Part shown: positions 16,518 to 24,340 of the stretch, one piece after another | Layout of the letters: every line of letters begins with the position of its first letter | How positions within the stretch are numbered: the first letter of the stretch is position 1 | NCBI RefSeq assembly: GCF_020447265.1 | Contig: NZ_JAJADR010000006.1 | Coordinates: 1 to 64,000 of the forward strand | From: Hymenobacter lucidus | Lineage (GTDB): Bacteria; Bacteroidota; Bacteroidia; Cytophagales; Hymenobacteraceae | DNA length: 64,000 bases | Direction: 5' to 3' | Program-made: the position numbers and the translations under genes | The notes under the pieces: generated by a model | The model's input: only the letters and a program-made list of their open reading frames with translations | Told to the model about the DNA's origin: nothing | Databases searched by the model: none

Positions 16518-17819
16518 CTAGGCGTCGCCCAGCAGGCTTTCCAGGCGCAGCGTCACGGCCCGGGCGTGGGCCCGCAGCCCTTCGGCCTCCGCCATGATTT
16601 CCACCACCGGCCCCACGTGTTGCAGGCCCTCGGCGGTGATGCGCTGGAAGGTAATCTTCTTCAGAAACGAATCGAGCGACACGCCGCTGTAGTTGCGGGC
16701 ATAGCCGCCAGTGGGCAGCGTGTGGTTGGTGCCCGAGGCATAGTCGCCGGCGGCTTCCGGGGTAAGGTGGCCCAGAAACACCGAGCCAGCACTGGTAACG
16801 CCTTCCGAAAACTTCTCCGCGTCGCGCACGGCCAGAATCAGGTGCTCGGGGGCGTACTGGTTGGAGAAGAACAGCATTTCCTCGGGCGTGCGCAGCAGCA
16901 CGGCCCGGCTTTCGGCCAGGGCCAGCCGGGCCACGTCGCGGCGGGGCAATTCGGCCAGTTGGCGCTCCACTTCTTCTACCACTTGGGGCAGCAGTTCGGC
17001 CGAATCGGTGAGCAGTACCACCTGCGAGTCAGGGCCGTGCTCGGCCTGGGACAGCAAATCGGCGGCCACGAAAACCGGACTAGCCGTTTTGTCAGCAATG
17101 ACGAGTACTTCCGACGGGCCGGCCGGCAAGTCGATGGCCACCCCACGCTGGGCCGCCAGCTGCTTGGCCGCCGTTACGTAGCGGTTGCCGGGGCCAAAGA
17201 TCTTGTCAACGGCCGGCACGCTCTCGGTACCACCGGCCAGGGCAGCTACGGCCTGGGCCCCGCCGGCTTTCACGATGAGGCTGATGCCCAGCAGCTGGGC
17301 CGTAAACAGAATCACGGGATTCACGGAGCCGTCTTTTCGGGGCGGCGTGCACAGTACTATCTCCGGGCAACCCGCCAGCCGGGCTGGCACGCCCAGCATG
17401 AGCAGGGTGCTAAACAAGGGCGCGGTACCCCCGGGAATGTAGAGGCCCACCCGCTGCACCGGCACCGACTTGCGCCAGCACGTGACGCCCGGCATCGTTT
17501 CGACCCGCACTTCGGCTTCGCGCTGGGTGAGGTGAAATTTCCACAGATTGGCGTGGGCCTGGCGGATGGCCGTTTGCAGCTCGGCCGGTACCTGGGCTAC
17601 GGCGGCGGCTATTTCCTCGGCTGTGGCGCGCAACTCCGTGACCTGCGCGCCGTCGAGTTCCTGGGCGTAGTGGCGCAGGGCCTCGTCGCCGCGCTGGCGC
17701 ACGTCGTCGAAGATCTGGCGCACCCGCTCCTCTACCTGCCGGGCTTCACCGGCGGCGGGTCGCTGTTGCAGCGTAGCCCACTCCTGCTGGCTGGGATATT
17801 GAAAAACCTGCATCTTCAT
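16518..17819 (-). CDS. hisD: Histidinol dehydrogenase
   Basis: A 433-residue Zn- and NAD-dependent enzyme that oxidises histidinol to histidine in two steps. Landmarks: GPGNRYVTAAKQLA, PAGPSEVLVIAD, LLSQAEHGPDSQV (zinc Gln and His), and TNHTLPTGGYAR. The start at 17819 (MKMQVFQYPS) is preferred, with 17813 as an equally good alternative. The longer reading to 17897 would translate the intergenic repeat and shows no family likeness. The gap to hisG is 155 bases and is filled by an inverted repeat. Confidence 0.97.
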   Translation of the reverse strand: MKMQVFQYPSQQEWATLQQRPAAGEARQVEERVRQIFDDVRQRGDEALRHYAQELDGAQVTELRATAEEIAAAVAQVPAELQTAIRQAHANLWKFHLTQREAEVRVETMPGVTCWRKSVPVQRVGLYIPGGTAPLFSTLLMLGVPARLAGCPEIVLCTPPRKDGSVNPVILFTAQLLGISLIVKAGGAQAVAALAGGTESVPAVDKIFGPGNRYVTAAKQLAAQRGVAIDLPAGPSEVLVIADKTASPVFVAADLLSQAEHGPDSQVVLLTDSAELLPQVVEEVERQLAELPRRDVARLALAESRAVLLRTPEEMLFFSNQYAPEHLILAVRDAEKFSEGVTSAGSVFLGHLTPEAAGDYASGTNHTLPTGGYARNYSGVSLDSFLKKITFQRITAEGLQHVGPVVEIMAEAEGLRAHARAVTLRLESLLGDA

Positions 17820-17829
17820 CAATGTGGAG

Positions 17830-17969
17830 AATGTGGAGAGAATGTGATTAATGTGGGAGAATGTATTGGATGGAAATACTGAGAAGCGTGTGTTCAACCA
17901 TCAGCCTGTTAGCTGCTGCATGGAGCCGATTTCTCACATTAACCACATTCCTCACATTCTCTCCACATT
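17830..17969. repeat. Word-built inverted repeat between hisG and hisD
   Basis: AATGTGGAGAGAATGTGA (17830-17847) has an exact 18-bp reverse complement at 17952-17969. Both arms are embedded in further copies of the word GAATGTG or CACATTC. The spacer is 104 bases. The left arm lies 10 bases before the hisD start and the right arm ends five bases from the hisG stop, so any hisGD transcript must carry it. Confidence 0.85.
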
Positions 17970-17974
17970 AACAA

Positions 17975-18826
17975 TTAGGCTATCATCTTTTCGATGGGCA
18001 GTACCAGGATGCCTTCGGCGCCCACGGCTTTCAGCTGGCCGGTGATGTGCCAGAAGTCGTCCTCATTTACTACCGACTGCACCGACACCCAGCCTTCCTC
18101 GGCCAGGGGCGTCACCGTGGGCGACTTAATTCCGGGCAGCAAGGCCTTCACCGCATCCAGGGAAGCCGACGGGGCATTGAGCAGAATGTACTTGTTGCGG
18201 CGCGCCCGGCGCACCGACTGCATCCGGAACTGGAGCTGCTCAAGCAGTTCCTGCTTTTCGGCCGAGAGCTGCTGGTTGGCAATCAGCACGGCTTCGGAGC
18301 GGAACACGGTTTCCACTTCGCGCAGGCCATTGCCCAGCAGCGTGGAGCCCGACGAGACGATGTCGCAGATGGCATCGGCCAGGCCAATGCTGGGGGCAAT
18401 TTCTACCGACCCGCTAATGGTGTGCAGATTGGCCTGCACGCCCTCACCGGCCAGGTAGCGGCCCAGAATCTGCGGATACGAGGTAGCAATGTTCTTGCCC
18501 TGCAGATCAGCCACCGAGTCGTAGCCCTCGGAACGCAGGATGGCCAGCGACAGGCGGCACTTGCTGAAGCCCAGCTTTTCGACCTCCAGGTCCGGGAAAC
18601 CGGCTTCTACCAGCACGTTCTGCCCCACGATACCCAGGTCGGCCACCCCATCCTGGACGTAGCCGGGAATATCGTCGTCGCGCAGGAATAGGATTTCCAG
18701 GGGAAAATTAGTGGCTTCGGTCTTGAGTTTGTAGGAGCTGCTGACGAAGGAAATGCCGCACTCACGGATAAGAGCAAGCGAATCCTCGCTTAGGCGGCCC
18801 GACTTCTGAATGGCTAAACGAATCAT
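17975..18826 (-). CDS. hisG: ATP phosphoribosyltransferase, long form
   Basis: First enzyme of histidine synthesis; it joins ATP and PRPP. The 283 residues make this the long, HisZ-independent form. The catalytic part begins MIRLAIQKSGRLSEDS and includes the PRPP-binding region DAICDIVSSGSTLLGNGL. A C-terminal regulatory domain (about 210-283) with GIKSPTVTPLAEEGWVSVQS is the usual site of histidine feedback. The ATG at 18826 is chosen because the longer frame upstream would run through the attenuator. Head of the structural operon. Confidence 0.98.
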   Translation of the reverse strand: MIRLAIQKSGRLSEDSLALIRECGISFVSSSYKLKTEATNFPLEILFLRDDDIPGYVQDGVADLGIVGQNVLVEAGFPDLEVEKLGFSKCRLSLAILRSEGYDSVADLQGKNIATSYPQILGRYLAGEGVQANLHTISGSVEIAPSIGLADAICDIVSSGSTLLGNGLREVETVFRSEAVLIANQQLSAEKQELLEQLQFRMQSVRRARRNKYILLNAPSASLDAVKALLPGIKSPTVTPLAEEGWVSVQSVVNEDDFWHITGQLKAVGAEGILVLPIEKMIA

Positions 18827-18858
18827 AGGGAATTGGTAAGAAAGTAGTAAGTGATTGG

Positions 18859-18901
18859 TAAAAAGGAAGAATACCGGAAAAGCGTATCCAGGCCGGTATT
18901 C
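18859..18901 (-). terminator. his attenuator hairpin upstream of hisG
   Basis: On the minus strand GAATACCGG (18901-18893) pairs perfectly with CCGGTATTC (18877-18869) around a 15-base loop and is soon followed by TTCCTTTTTACC. This is a terminator form placed 33 bases before the hisG start and about 140 bases after the leader ORF. CCAGGCCG in the leader (19118-19111) is complementary to CGGCCTGG in the left arm and loop (18895-18888), a possible antiterminator contact. The alternative folding is inference and needs an RNA folding program. Confidence 0.7.
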
Positions 18902-19039
18902 GGAAAGTGATACAAAGGGAGGGGAAAAGCCGGCGGCCGGGCCCTGAGGGCAACAGCGGGCGGGGCAGCCTTTGGGGGCGGCCGGGCACTCGATAGGTGA
19001 AGTGCCCCACGGGGTCAATATGCTTGTATAATTCCTCTC

Positions 19040-19156
19040 TTAAGAGGAATGGTGCCCGTGCAGATGATGGTGCGCCGCGCGCAGCCAGCCAGTAGCCTCG
19101 CCCGTGTGGGCGGCCTGGGAGCTGAGAGTGCAAAGGAAAAGCGCGGCGAAGGGCAT
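19040..19156 (-). CDS. His-rich leader peptide of the histidine operon
   Basis: A 38-codon ORF starting with ATG at 19156 and ending with TAA at 19042-19040. Its end reads RAAHHHLHGHHSS: six His codons (CAC CAT CAT CTG CAC GGG CAC CAT) in eight positions, a density very unlikely by chance. It lies 17 bases after a perfect TAnnTTTG box and upstream of a terminator-like hairpin before hisG. This is the arrangement of a classic his attenuator: when charged tRNA-His is scarce the ribosome stalls in the His run and the transcript folds to allow read-through. No other function is expected for the peptide. Confidence 0.78.
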   Translation of the reverse strand: MPFAALFLCTLSSQAAHTGEATGWLRAAHHHLHGHHSS

Positions 19157-19173
19157 AGAGGCGAATTGCTGGG

Positions 19174-19203
19174 CAAAAGTACACGCGTCAGGCTCGAAAC
19201 AAA
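19174..19203 (-). promoter_or_regulatory. his operon promoter
   Basis: On the minus strand TTTG (19203-19200), an 18-base spacer and TACTTTTG (19181-19174) match the Bacteroidota primary sigma consensus TTTG-N17-23-TAnnTTTG. The predicted start would leave roughly ten bases before the leader ATG. A second -7-like box, TAATTTTG, lies just upstream and overlaps the -33 element. Confidence 0.7.
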
Positions 19204-19207
19204 ATTA

Positions 19208-19229
19208 TTCCGAAAATAAATATTCGGAA
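19208..19229. promoter_or_regulatory. Inverted repeat in the divergent his/DUF2911 control region
   Basis: TTCCGAA (19208-19214) and TTCGGAA (19223-19229) form a 7-bp inverted repeat around eight AT-rich bases, immediately upstream of the his -33 box and about 107 bases before the DUF2911 start. A plausible operator; no regulator is identified. The 508 bases between hisG and the DUF2911 gene hold this site, the his promoter, the leader ORF and the attenuator. Confidence 0.4.
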
Positions 19230-19335
19230 CCCTGAACTTTGCGCTTTACTTCCCGGTCAACCTCGTTTCTGGCACTATTGTTTCGGAGCGGGTTGTTTCT
19301 GGTTTTGTTTCCGCCGCTCCTGCCTATTGCTGCTT

Positions 19336-20286
19336 ATGGTATTGTCCCACCTGTTTTCTTCTTTCCGCTGTGGCCGGCTGGCTCTGCTACTGGTCCTGGC
19401 CGGTGGCTGCACTACGGCTCAGGCCCAGATGGCCGACTCCATCCGGGTAGTGGCCCCGGCCACCACCAAGCCTACGGCGGCCGTGCCCGAGCTGCCCCTG
19501 CCCCAGGCCAGCCCCCACGCCCTGCTGGTGCAGACCATTGGGCTCACCGACGTCACGGTCGACTATCATACGCCCGCGGTGCGGGGCCGGGCCGTGTGGG
19601 GACAATTGGTGCCCTACGGCCAGGTGTGGCGCGCGGGAGCCAATGAAAACACAATTCTTACCTTCTCCGACCCGGTTTCGCTGAATGGGCAGGCCGTGCC
19701 GGCCGGTAAATACTCGTTCTACGTACTGCCCAAATCCGACCAGGACTGGGAGCTGATTCTCAACCGGGTGACCAACCACTGGGGCACCGAAGGCTACGAC
19801 GCCAAAGCCGACCAGGTGCGCCTGCCAGTAGTACCCGAAGCCTCGCCGATGCACGAGAACTTAGTCTACTGGTTTTCGGAGGTGAAACCCGCCAATGCCC
19901 GCCTGAACCTGTCGTGGGAAAAGCGCACGGTGAGCATGCTCATCGAAACCGACGTACATGCCAAAGCCCTGGCCGGTATTCAGAAAGTGCTGGCAGCCCA
20001 CCCCGAAAACTGGCAGCTGCTGGCCCAGGCCGCCGACTACCTGGTGCAGAATAACATTCAGGCCGAGCTGGCTCTGCAGTACATCAACGAGTCGCTACGC
20101 CTGAAGGAAGCTTATACCAACACCTGGATCAAGGCCCGCCTGCTCGCTTCCAAGCAGGACTACGGCACAGCCATCGTTTACGGCCGCCGCGCCCTGAAGC
20201 TGGGTGAGCGAGACGACCCCGACTTCAAAACCCGGCAGCCCAACATGCGCATCACCCTTACCGAGTGGCAAAGCAAGGCGTATTAG
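19336..20286 (+). CDS. Secreted DUF2911 protein with TPR-like tail
   Basis: A 316-residue protein with a signal peptide (ALLLVLAGGCTTAQAQ). The Cys in LAGGC could be a lipobox, but AQAQ after it suits ordinary cleavage. Residues about 60-200 match DUF2911, with RAVWGQLVPYGQVWRAGANE and PAGKYSFYVLP, a domain frequent in Bacteroidota periplasmic proteins and of unknown role. Residues about 215-300 look like two TPR helices pairs (AHPENWQLLAQAADYLVQNN, ALQYINESLRL). The ATG at 19336 is chosen over a TTG at 19327. Divergent from the his operon. Confidence 0.85.
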   Translation: MVLSHLFSSFRCGRLALLLVLAGGCTTAQAQMADSIRVVAPATTKPTAAVPELPLPQASPHALLVQTIGLTDVTVDYHTPAVRGRAVWGQLVPYGQVWRAGANENTILTFSDPVSLNGQAVPAGKYSFYVLPKSDQDWELILNRVTNHWGTEGYDAKADQVRLPVVPEASPMHENLVYWFSEVKPANARLNLSWEKRTVSMLIETDVHAKALAGIQKVLAAHPENWQLLAQAADYLVQNNIQAELALQYINESLRLKEAYTNTWIKARLLASKQDYGTAIVYGRRALKLGERDDPDFKTRQPNMRITLTEWQSKAY

Positions 20287-20340
20287 CAGTTTTAGAATTT
20301 TAGGCTTTAGGTCTTAGTGGCCACCCAAACTCACCAAAAT

Positions 20341-20375
20341 AGAAAGGGCCGCAAGCACTGCTTGCGGCCCTTTCT
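20341..20375. terminator. Bidirectional rho-independent terminator
   Basis: AGAAAGGGCCGCAAG and CTTGCGGCCCTTTCT form a perfect 15-bp stem with a 5-base loop, flanked by T-rich sequence on the right and A-rich on the left. It sits between the convergent DUF2911 and TonB-receptor genes and serves both. Confidence 0.93.
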
Positions 20376-20422
20376 ATTTTCTTCTAAGAGGAAAAGCACG
20401 GCCTATTTCCCCGTCATTCACC

Positions 20423-22966
20423 CTAAAACCGGGCAATAACTCGCAGATTGACGACGCGCCGGGAAAGGTAGTTGGGCACGGCGTAGGTCCGGCCGCTCAC
20501 GTCCTGCACGTAGCTGTAGCCGGCCACGTTGTTGGCGGCCAGCACGTTCAAGATTTCCAGGCCCAGCCACAGACTTTCCAAATGGCCCGCCCGGCGCGTT
20601 TCGCCGGTGTTGCTCAGGGCAATTACCTTGGAGAAGCCCAGATCCACGCGTTTGTAGGAGCGGGTCAGCTTGGTGGTGCCGCGTTCCTCGGGCAGATTCG
20701 GGGGGCTGAACGGCAGGCCGGTACCGAATACGAAGTTCACGTAGCCCTTCACGGAGGGGTTGTTCGGCAGCTGGTCCTGGAAGAAGATACCGAAGTTCAG
20801 GCGCTGGTCGGCCGGCCGGCGGATGTAGCCCTGGGGCGTGCGGCCGATGGTGTCGCCCTGGGCATTATACACATTGACCGAGTCGCCCACGATATTTTCG
20901 CGGGTCGTCAGAATACCCATGCTGAACCAGGATTCCACGCCTTTCACAAACTCGCCGCTCACCCGCGTATCGAGTCCGGCGGCGTAGGCCTTGGCGTTGT
21001 TCTTGGCGAAGTAGCGCAGCCGCACGTTGTCGATGTCGTAGGGAATAACGTCGGTCAGGTGCTTGTAGTACAGCTCCCCGGTAAACACGAACGGCCGGCC
21101 CCACCGGCGGAAGCGCAACTCGTTGCCGGCAATGAAGTGCAGGCTGCGCTGGGCCCGCAGCTCGGGGTTCAGCGAGGCCTGCTGCACCATAACCGACTGC
21201 GGCGTGGCCTGGGTGCCCCGGGTCTGGTCGCGCAGCTCGCGGTAGAACGGCGGCTGGTAGTACACGCCCGTGGCCAGCTTAAACGACAGGTTGGGGTTGC
21301 GCCGGGTAATGAACGAGTACTGTACCCGCGGGCTCACCGTCAGCTGCTCATTCACCGACCAGTAGTTGGCCCGCACCCCATACGTCAGCGTCTTGAGCGA
21401 ATCCAGCTCGATGGTATGCTGGGCGTAGCCCTGGTAGCGGGTGCTGCTCAGGTCGAGGTCCGAAACGAGGCGGGTGCGGCGGTAGTCGGGCACGAAGTCG
21501 GCCGAGTCGGCGAAGCTGTACTCGTTGAGCTGGTCGGTAATTTTCTCCCGGCCCATTTTGGCTCCCCAGCGCACCGAGTGGCGCGAGCCCGGCGTCCAGC
21601 GGGCCCGGGCTTCGAGCGTGGCCACCTGCGCCGTCAGCGTGTTGCGCGAGTGGTCGAAGCGCGAGCCCACGTCCCGGATGCGCACCGGCTGATTGAAGTC
21701 GTCCGAGTTCGGGTCCCGGTTAACGTCGGCAAAGCTGTATTTCGCCTCCACGTCGCGGTACTCAAACTCCCGGGAGAAAAAACCACCTGCCAGCAGCTCA
21801 CCCTGCAGGTTGCTGGTAAAGTTGTGGCGCAGATTCAGCCCGCCCTGGTAGGTATCGTACTGCATCCGCTCCCGTCCGTCATAGTCAATATAGAGGCGGG
21901 TTATCTGGTTGGTAGCGGTGCTGAACGAGGCCTGCCCCGACTCGGGGTTGAAGCGAAAGTCGTTGTGGGCAAACGTGGTCAGCAGGCCCAGGCTGGTCCG
22001 GTCGGGGTTGTCTTTGGGCCCCAGCGCGGCATTGAGGTACACCTGCCCGTCGTAGAACGTAGGGTTGTAGCCGCCCTGCTGCTGCTTCAGCGAGCGAAGC
22101 ACGTAGGTGGCATTCTTGTAGCGGATGCCAGCCAGGTAGCTAAGGCGCTTGTTGGGCGAAGTAGCCTCCACGTGCATCGTGCCGCCCACCAGACTGGCCG
22201 TGGCCGAGCCGCCGAACCGCTGGGGCTTCTTGTACTCGATACTCAGTACCGACGAAAGCCGGTCGCCGTACTTGGGCTGCCAGCCGCCCGACGAAAACTC
22301 GATCCGGTCCACCAGATCGGGGTTCACGAAGCTGAGGCCTTCCTGCTGGGCCGAAGTCACCAGAAACGGGCGGTACACCTCGATGCCGTTGACGTATACC
22401 AGGTTTTCGTCGTAGTTGCCGCCCCGCACGGTGTAGGTGCTGGTCAGCTCGTTATTGGCCACCACGCCCGGCAGCGTGGTCAGAATCTTGTTGAAGTCGC
22501 CGAAGGCCGAGGGCAGCTCCTTTACGGCGCGCGGGTCGATACGCACCACACTCACCTGCTCGCGGGTATTGGCCTCGTCGTTGCGGGCCCGCACGGTCAC
22601 GTTTTTCAACGCCCGCGGGTCCAGGGCCAGCGTGAGGGTCAACTCCCGGGTTTCGGCCAGGTTCAACTGCACGCGCTGGGTTTGGTAGCCCAGGCGGCGC
22701 GCTACCAGCGTGGGCTGCTTGCCGGTGAGAGGGCGCACCACGTTCAGGGCAAAGCGGCCCTTGTCGTCGGTATTGGTACCGCCGGGCTGGCCTTCTACCC
22801 CGATGCTGACCTGCTCGACCGGCGCGCCGGCCGCGTCGCGAATAGTACCCGTGATAAGCACGCGCGCGGTCTGCTGGGCCTGCGCGGCGGGCAGGTATGC
22901 TACCAGCAGGGCCGCACTCAGCAGGCCGGCCCGGAGCGTATGCTGGAAAACAGACGACTGCTGCAT
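20423..22966 (-). CDS. TonB-dependent outer-membrane receptor
   Basis: An 847-residue outer-membrane receptor. Order of parts: signal peptide (to AAQAQ, about residue 31), a carboxypeptidase-regulatory-like beta-sandwich (about 36-120, VLITGTIRDAAGAPVEQVSI), a plug domain (about 130-240, LTTLPGVVANNE, TYTVRGGNYDENLVYVNGIE), and a 22-strand-type barrel ending in the aromatic residue of LRVIARF. Energised by TonB/ExbBD; substrate unknown. No SusD partner is next to it, which argues against a glycan-uptake pair. Its ATG overlaps the rpe stop (TAATG), so its translation is probably coupled to rpe. Confidence 0.93.
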   Translation of the reverse strand: MQQSSVFQHTLRAGLLSAALLVAYLPAAQAQQTARVLITGTIRDAAGAPVEQVSIGVEGQPGGTNTDDKGRFALNVVRPLTGKQPTLVARRLGYQTQRVQLNLAETRELTLTLALDPRALKNVTVRARNDEANTREQVSVVRIDPRAVKELPSAFGDFNKILTTLPGVVANNELTSTYTVRGGNYDENLVYVNGIEVYRPFLVTSAQQEGLSFVNPDLVDRIEFSSGGWQPKYGDRLSSVLSIEYKKPQRFGGSATASLVGGTMHVEATSPNKRLSYLAGIRYKNATYVLRSLKQQQGGYNPTFYDGQVYLNAALGPKDNPDRTSLGLLTTFAHNDFRFNPESGQASFSTATNQITRLYIDYDGRERMQYDTYQGGLNLRHNFTSNLQGELLAGGFFSREFEYRDVEAKYSFADVNRDPNSDDFNQPVRIRDVGSRFDHSRNTLTAQVATLEARARWTPGSRHSVRWGAKMGREKITDQLNEYSFADSADFVPDYRRTRLVSDLDLSSTRYQGYAQHTIELDSLKTLTYGVRANYWSVNEQLTVSPRVQYSFITRRNPNLSFKLATGVYYQPPFYRELRDQTRGTQATPQSVMVQQASLNPELRAQRSLHFIAGNELRFRRWGRPFVFTGELYYKHLTDVIPYDIDNVRLRYFAKNNAKAYAAGLDTRVSGEFVKGVESWFSMGILTTRENIVGDSVNVYNAQGDTIGRTPQGYIRRPADQRLNFGIFFQDQLPNNPSVKGYVNFVFGTGLPFSPPNLPEERGTTKLTRSYKRVDLGFSKVIALSNTGETRRAGHLESLWLGLEILNVLAANNVAGYSYVQDVSGRTYAVPNYLSRRVVNLRVIARF

Positions 22967-23673
22967 TAGCGGGACGACTGCGCTTCGGCTTCCACCAGCG
23001 CGTTGAGCTGCTGGCGCATTTCAGCCAGGGTAGCCACCGGGTCGGGTGAGTTGAACACGAAGCTACCCGCTACCAGCACGTCGGCCCCGGCCTCTACCAG
23101 CGCCGCGGCGTTGTCGAGGCTTACGCCGCCGTCAATTTCAATCAGGGCGCTGGAGTTGTAATCAACAATGAGCTCTTTCAGGGCCGCTACCTTGCGCAGG
23201 GTGTTGGGAATAAACGACTGCCCGCCGAAGCCCGGATTGACCGACATGATGCACACCAGGTCAAGGTCGGCAATGATGTCTTCCAGCACGCTCACCGGCG
23301 TGTGCGGGTTCAGGGCCACGCCGGCGCGGCAGCCCAGGGCCTTGATTTGCTGCACGACCCGGTGCAGGTGCGGGCAGGCTTCGTAGTGCACGGTAATGTT
23401 GGCCGCCCCCGCGTCGCGGAAGGCCGCCAGGTAGTGCTGGGGCTCCTCAATCATTAGGTGCACATCCAGGGGCTGCTGGGCGTGGCGGTGAATAGCCTGC
23501 AGCACCGGAATACCGAAGGAGATATTGGGCACGAAGCGGCCATCCATGATGTCGCAGTGCAGCCAGTCGGCGGCGCTGCCGGCCAGACGCTCAGTTTCGG
23601 ATTGGAGGTTGCCAAAGTCGGCGGCAAGCAGAGAGGGAGCCAGCAACGGCACGATACGACGGGTCGGATTCAT
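22966..23673 (-). CDS. rpe: Ribulose-phosphate 3-epimerase
   Basis: A 235-residue TIM barrel that interconverts ribulose 5-phosphate and xylulose 5-phosphate in the pentose phosphate pathway. Landmarks are LAPSLLAADFGNL, the metal-binding HCDIMDGRFVPN, DVHLMIEEP, CIMSVNPGFGGQSF and VDGG-type IEIDGGVS, AGADVLVAGSFVF. Upstream TACCTTCG, close to the ATG, is a near-consensus -7 box. Its stop overlaps the receptor start by one base. Confidence 0.97.
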   Translation of the reverse strand: MNPTRRIVPLLAPSLLAADFGNLQSETERLAGSAADWLHCDIMDGRFVPNISFGIPVLQAIHRHAQQPLDVHLMIEEPQHYLAAFRDAGAANITVHYEACPHLHRVVQQIKALGCRAGVALNPHTPVSVLEDIIADLDLVCIMSVNPGFGGQSFIPNTLRKVAALKELIVDYNSSALIEIDGGVSLDNAAALVEAGADVLVAGSFVFNSPDPVATLAEMRQQLNALVEAEAQSSR

Positions 23674-23848
23674 AGTGCGAAGGTAACGGTTTGGGGGGCA
23701 GGTTTTGGTATACCCGCTGCCGTTGAAATACCGGATTTTCCCGGATTAACCCAGCCAATGCCGGCAAACCGGGCTGAAAAGCAAAACCGCCGCCCGACTG
23801 CCGCGCAGCCGAACCGCGGTTCGCCGATACTCTACCCTTCGGAAGAGT

Positions 23849-24172
23849 CTATTTCTCCGCCTTTTTCCAGGCTTGCCAGTCGAGCTGGCCGGCCTCGTTC
23901 TTGCGCAGAAACACGGTCTGGTCGTCCTTCTGGGTTTTGCCGAAGGTTACGTCGCCGCGACAATCGAGGCACTTGACGGAGGTGTACTTAAACTTATCCT
24001 GAGCCACGCGCGAGGACAGGTCCAAATTCTCGGAGCCGCATAGGCCGCAGGCCAGCACGTCAGGGAAGCTTAGCCGGTCGTATTCCGACACTACCTCGTG
24101 AAAGTTGGTGCCCTGTACCGTGAAGTGAAACTGGCGGCGGCCAATCCGCTTAGTGACCATTAATTGTAGCAT
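23849..24172 (-). CDS. Small zinc-ribbon-like protein
   Basis: A 107-residue protein with two Cys pairs, ACGLCGSENL (about residue 42-47) and KCLDCRGDV (about 68-71), a spacing expected for a zinc ribbon. The rest is mixed, with a basic start (MVTKRIGRRQFHF) and a Lys-rich end. Met5 (24160) is an alternative start. It shows no signal peptide and no catalytic motif; nucleic-acid or protein binding is a guess from the fold. Divergent or isolated from its neighbours, about 175 bases from rpe. Confidence 0.65.
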   Translation of the reverse strand: MLQLMVTKRIGRRQFHFTVQGTNFHEVVSEYDRLSFPDVLACGLCGSENLDLSSRVAQDKFKYTSVKCLDCRGDVTFGKTQKDDQTVFLRKNEAGQLDWQAWKKAEK

Positions 24173-24271
24173 ACAGCAAAAGGTTAGCAGGAAACTGAAT
24201 CTGCCAGAAAGATACTAATATTTTTAACAATCAACAATTCTCGAAACCGGTTTAGCAAAAGCAAATGGCAT

Positions 24272-24316
24272 AAAAAAGAGCTTTACGTGGTTTCCCACCG
24301 CAAAGCTCTTTTTTTA
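24272..24316 (-). terminator. Rho-independent terminator after the subtilase gene
   Basis: AAAAAAGAGCTTT (24272-24284) and AAAGCTCTTTTTT (24302-24314) form a perfect stem; the loop has its own GTGG/CCAC pairing. On the minus strand it ends in six or more T, closing the gene that stops at 24341. Confidence 0.9.
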
Positions 24317-24340
24317 AGTCAACTAAAAATATTAGCAAAT

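Noticed and set aside
16566..17882. A 438-codon open frame opposite hisD
   Set aside because: Antisense shadow of hisD; composition is that of reverse-read coding DNA.
18827..19018. Longer hisG starting at 19018
   Set aside because: The extra 64 codons run through the attenuator hairpin and do not resemble HisG.
18827..19200. A T-box or other riboswitch upstream of hisG
   Set aside because: No T-box sequence or other riboswitch core seen; the His-codon leader ORF explains the region.
20582..22969. A 795-codon open frame opposite the TonB receptor
   Set aside because: Mirror-frame artefact of GC-rich coding DNA; His/Gly/Leu-rich low-quality text with no family match, while the minus strand encodes a full receptor.
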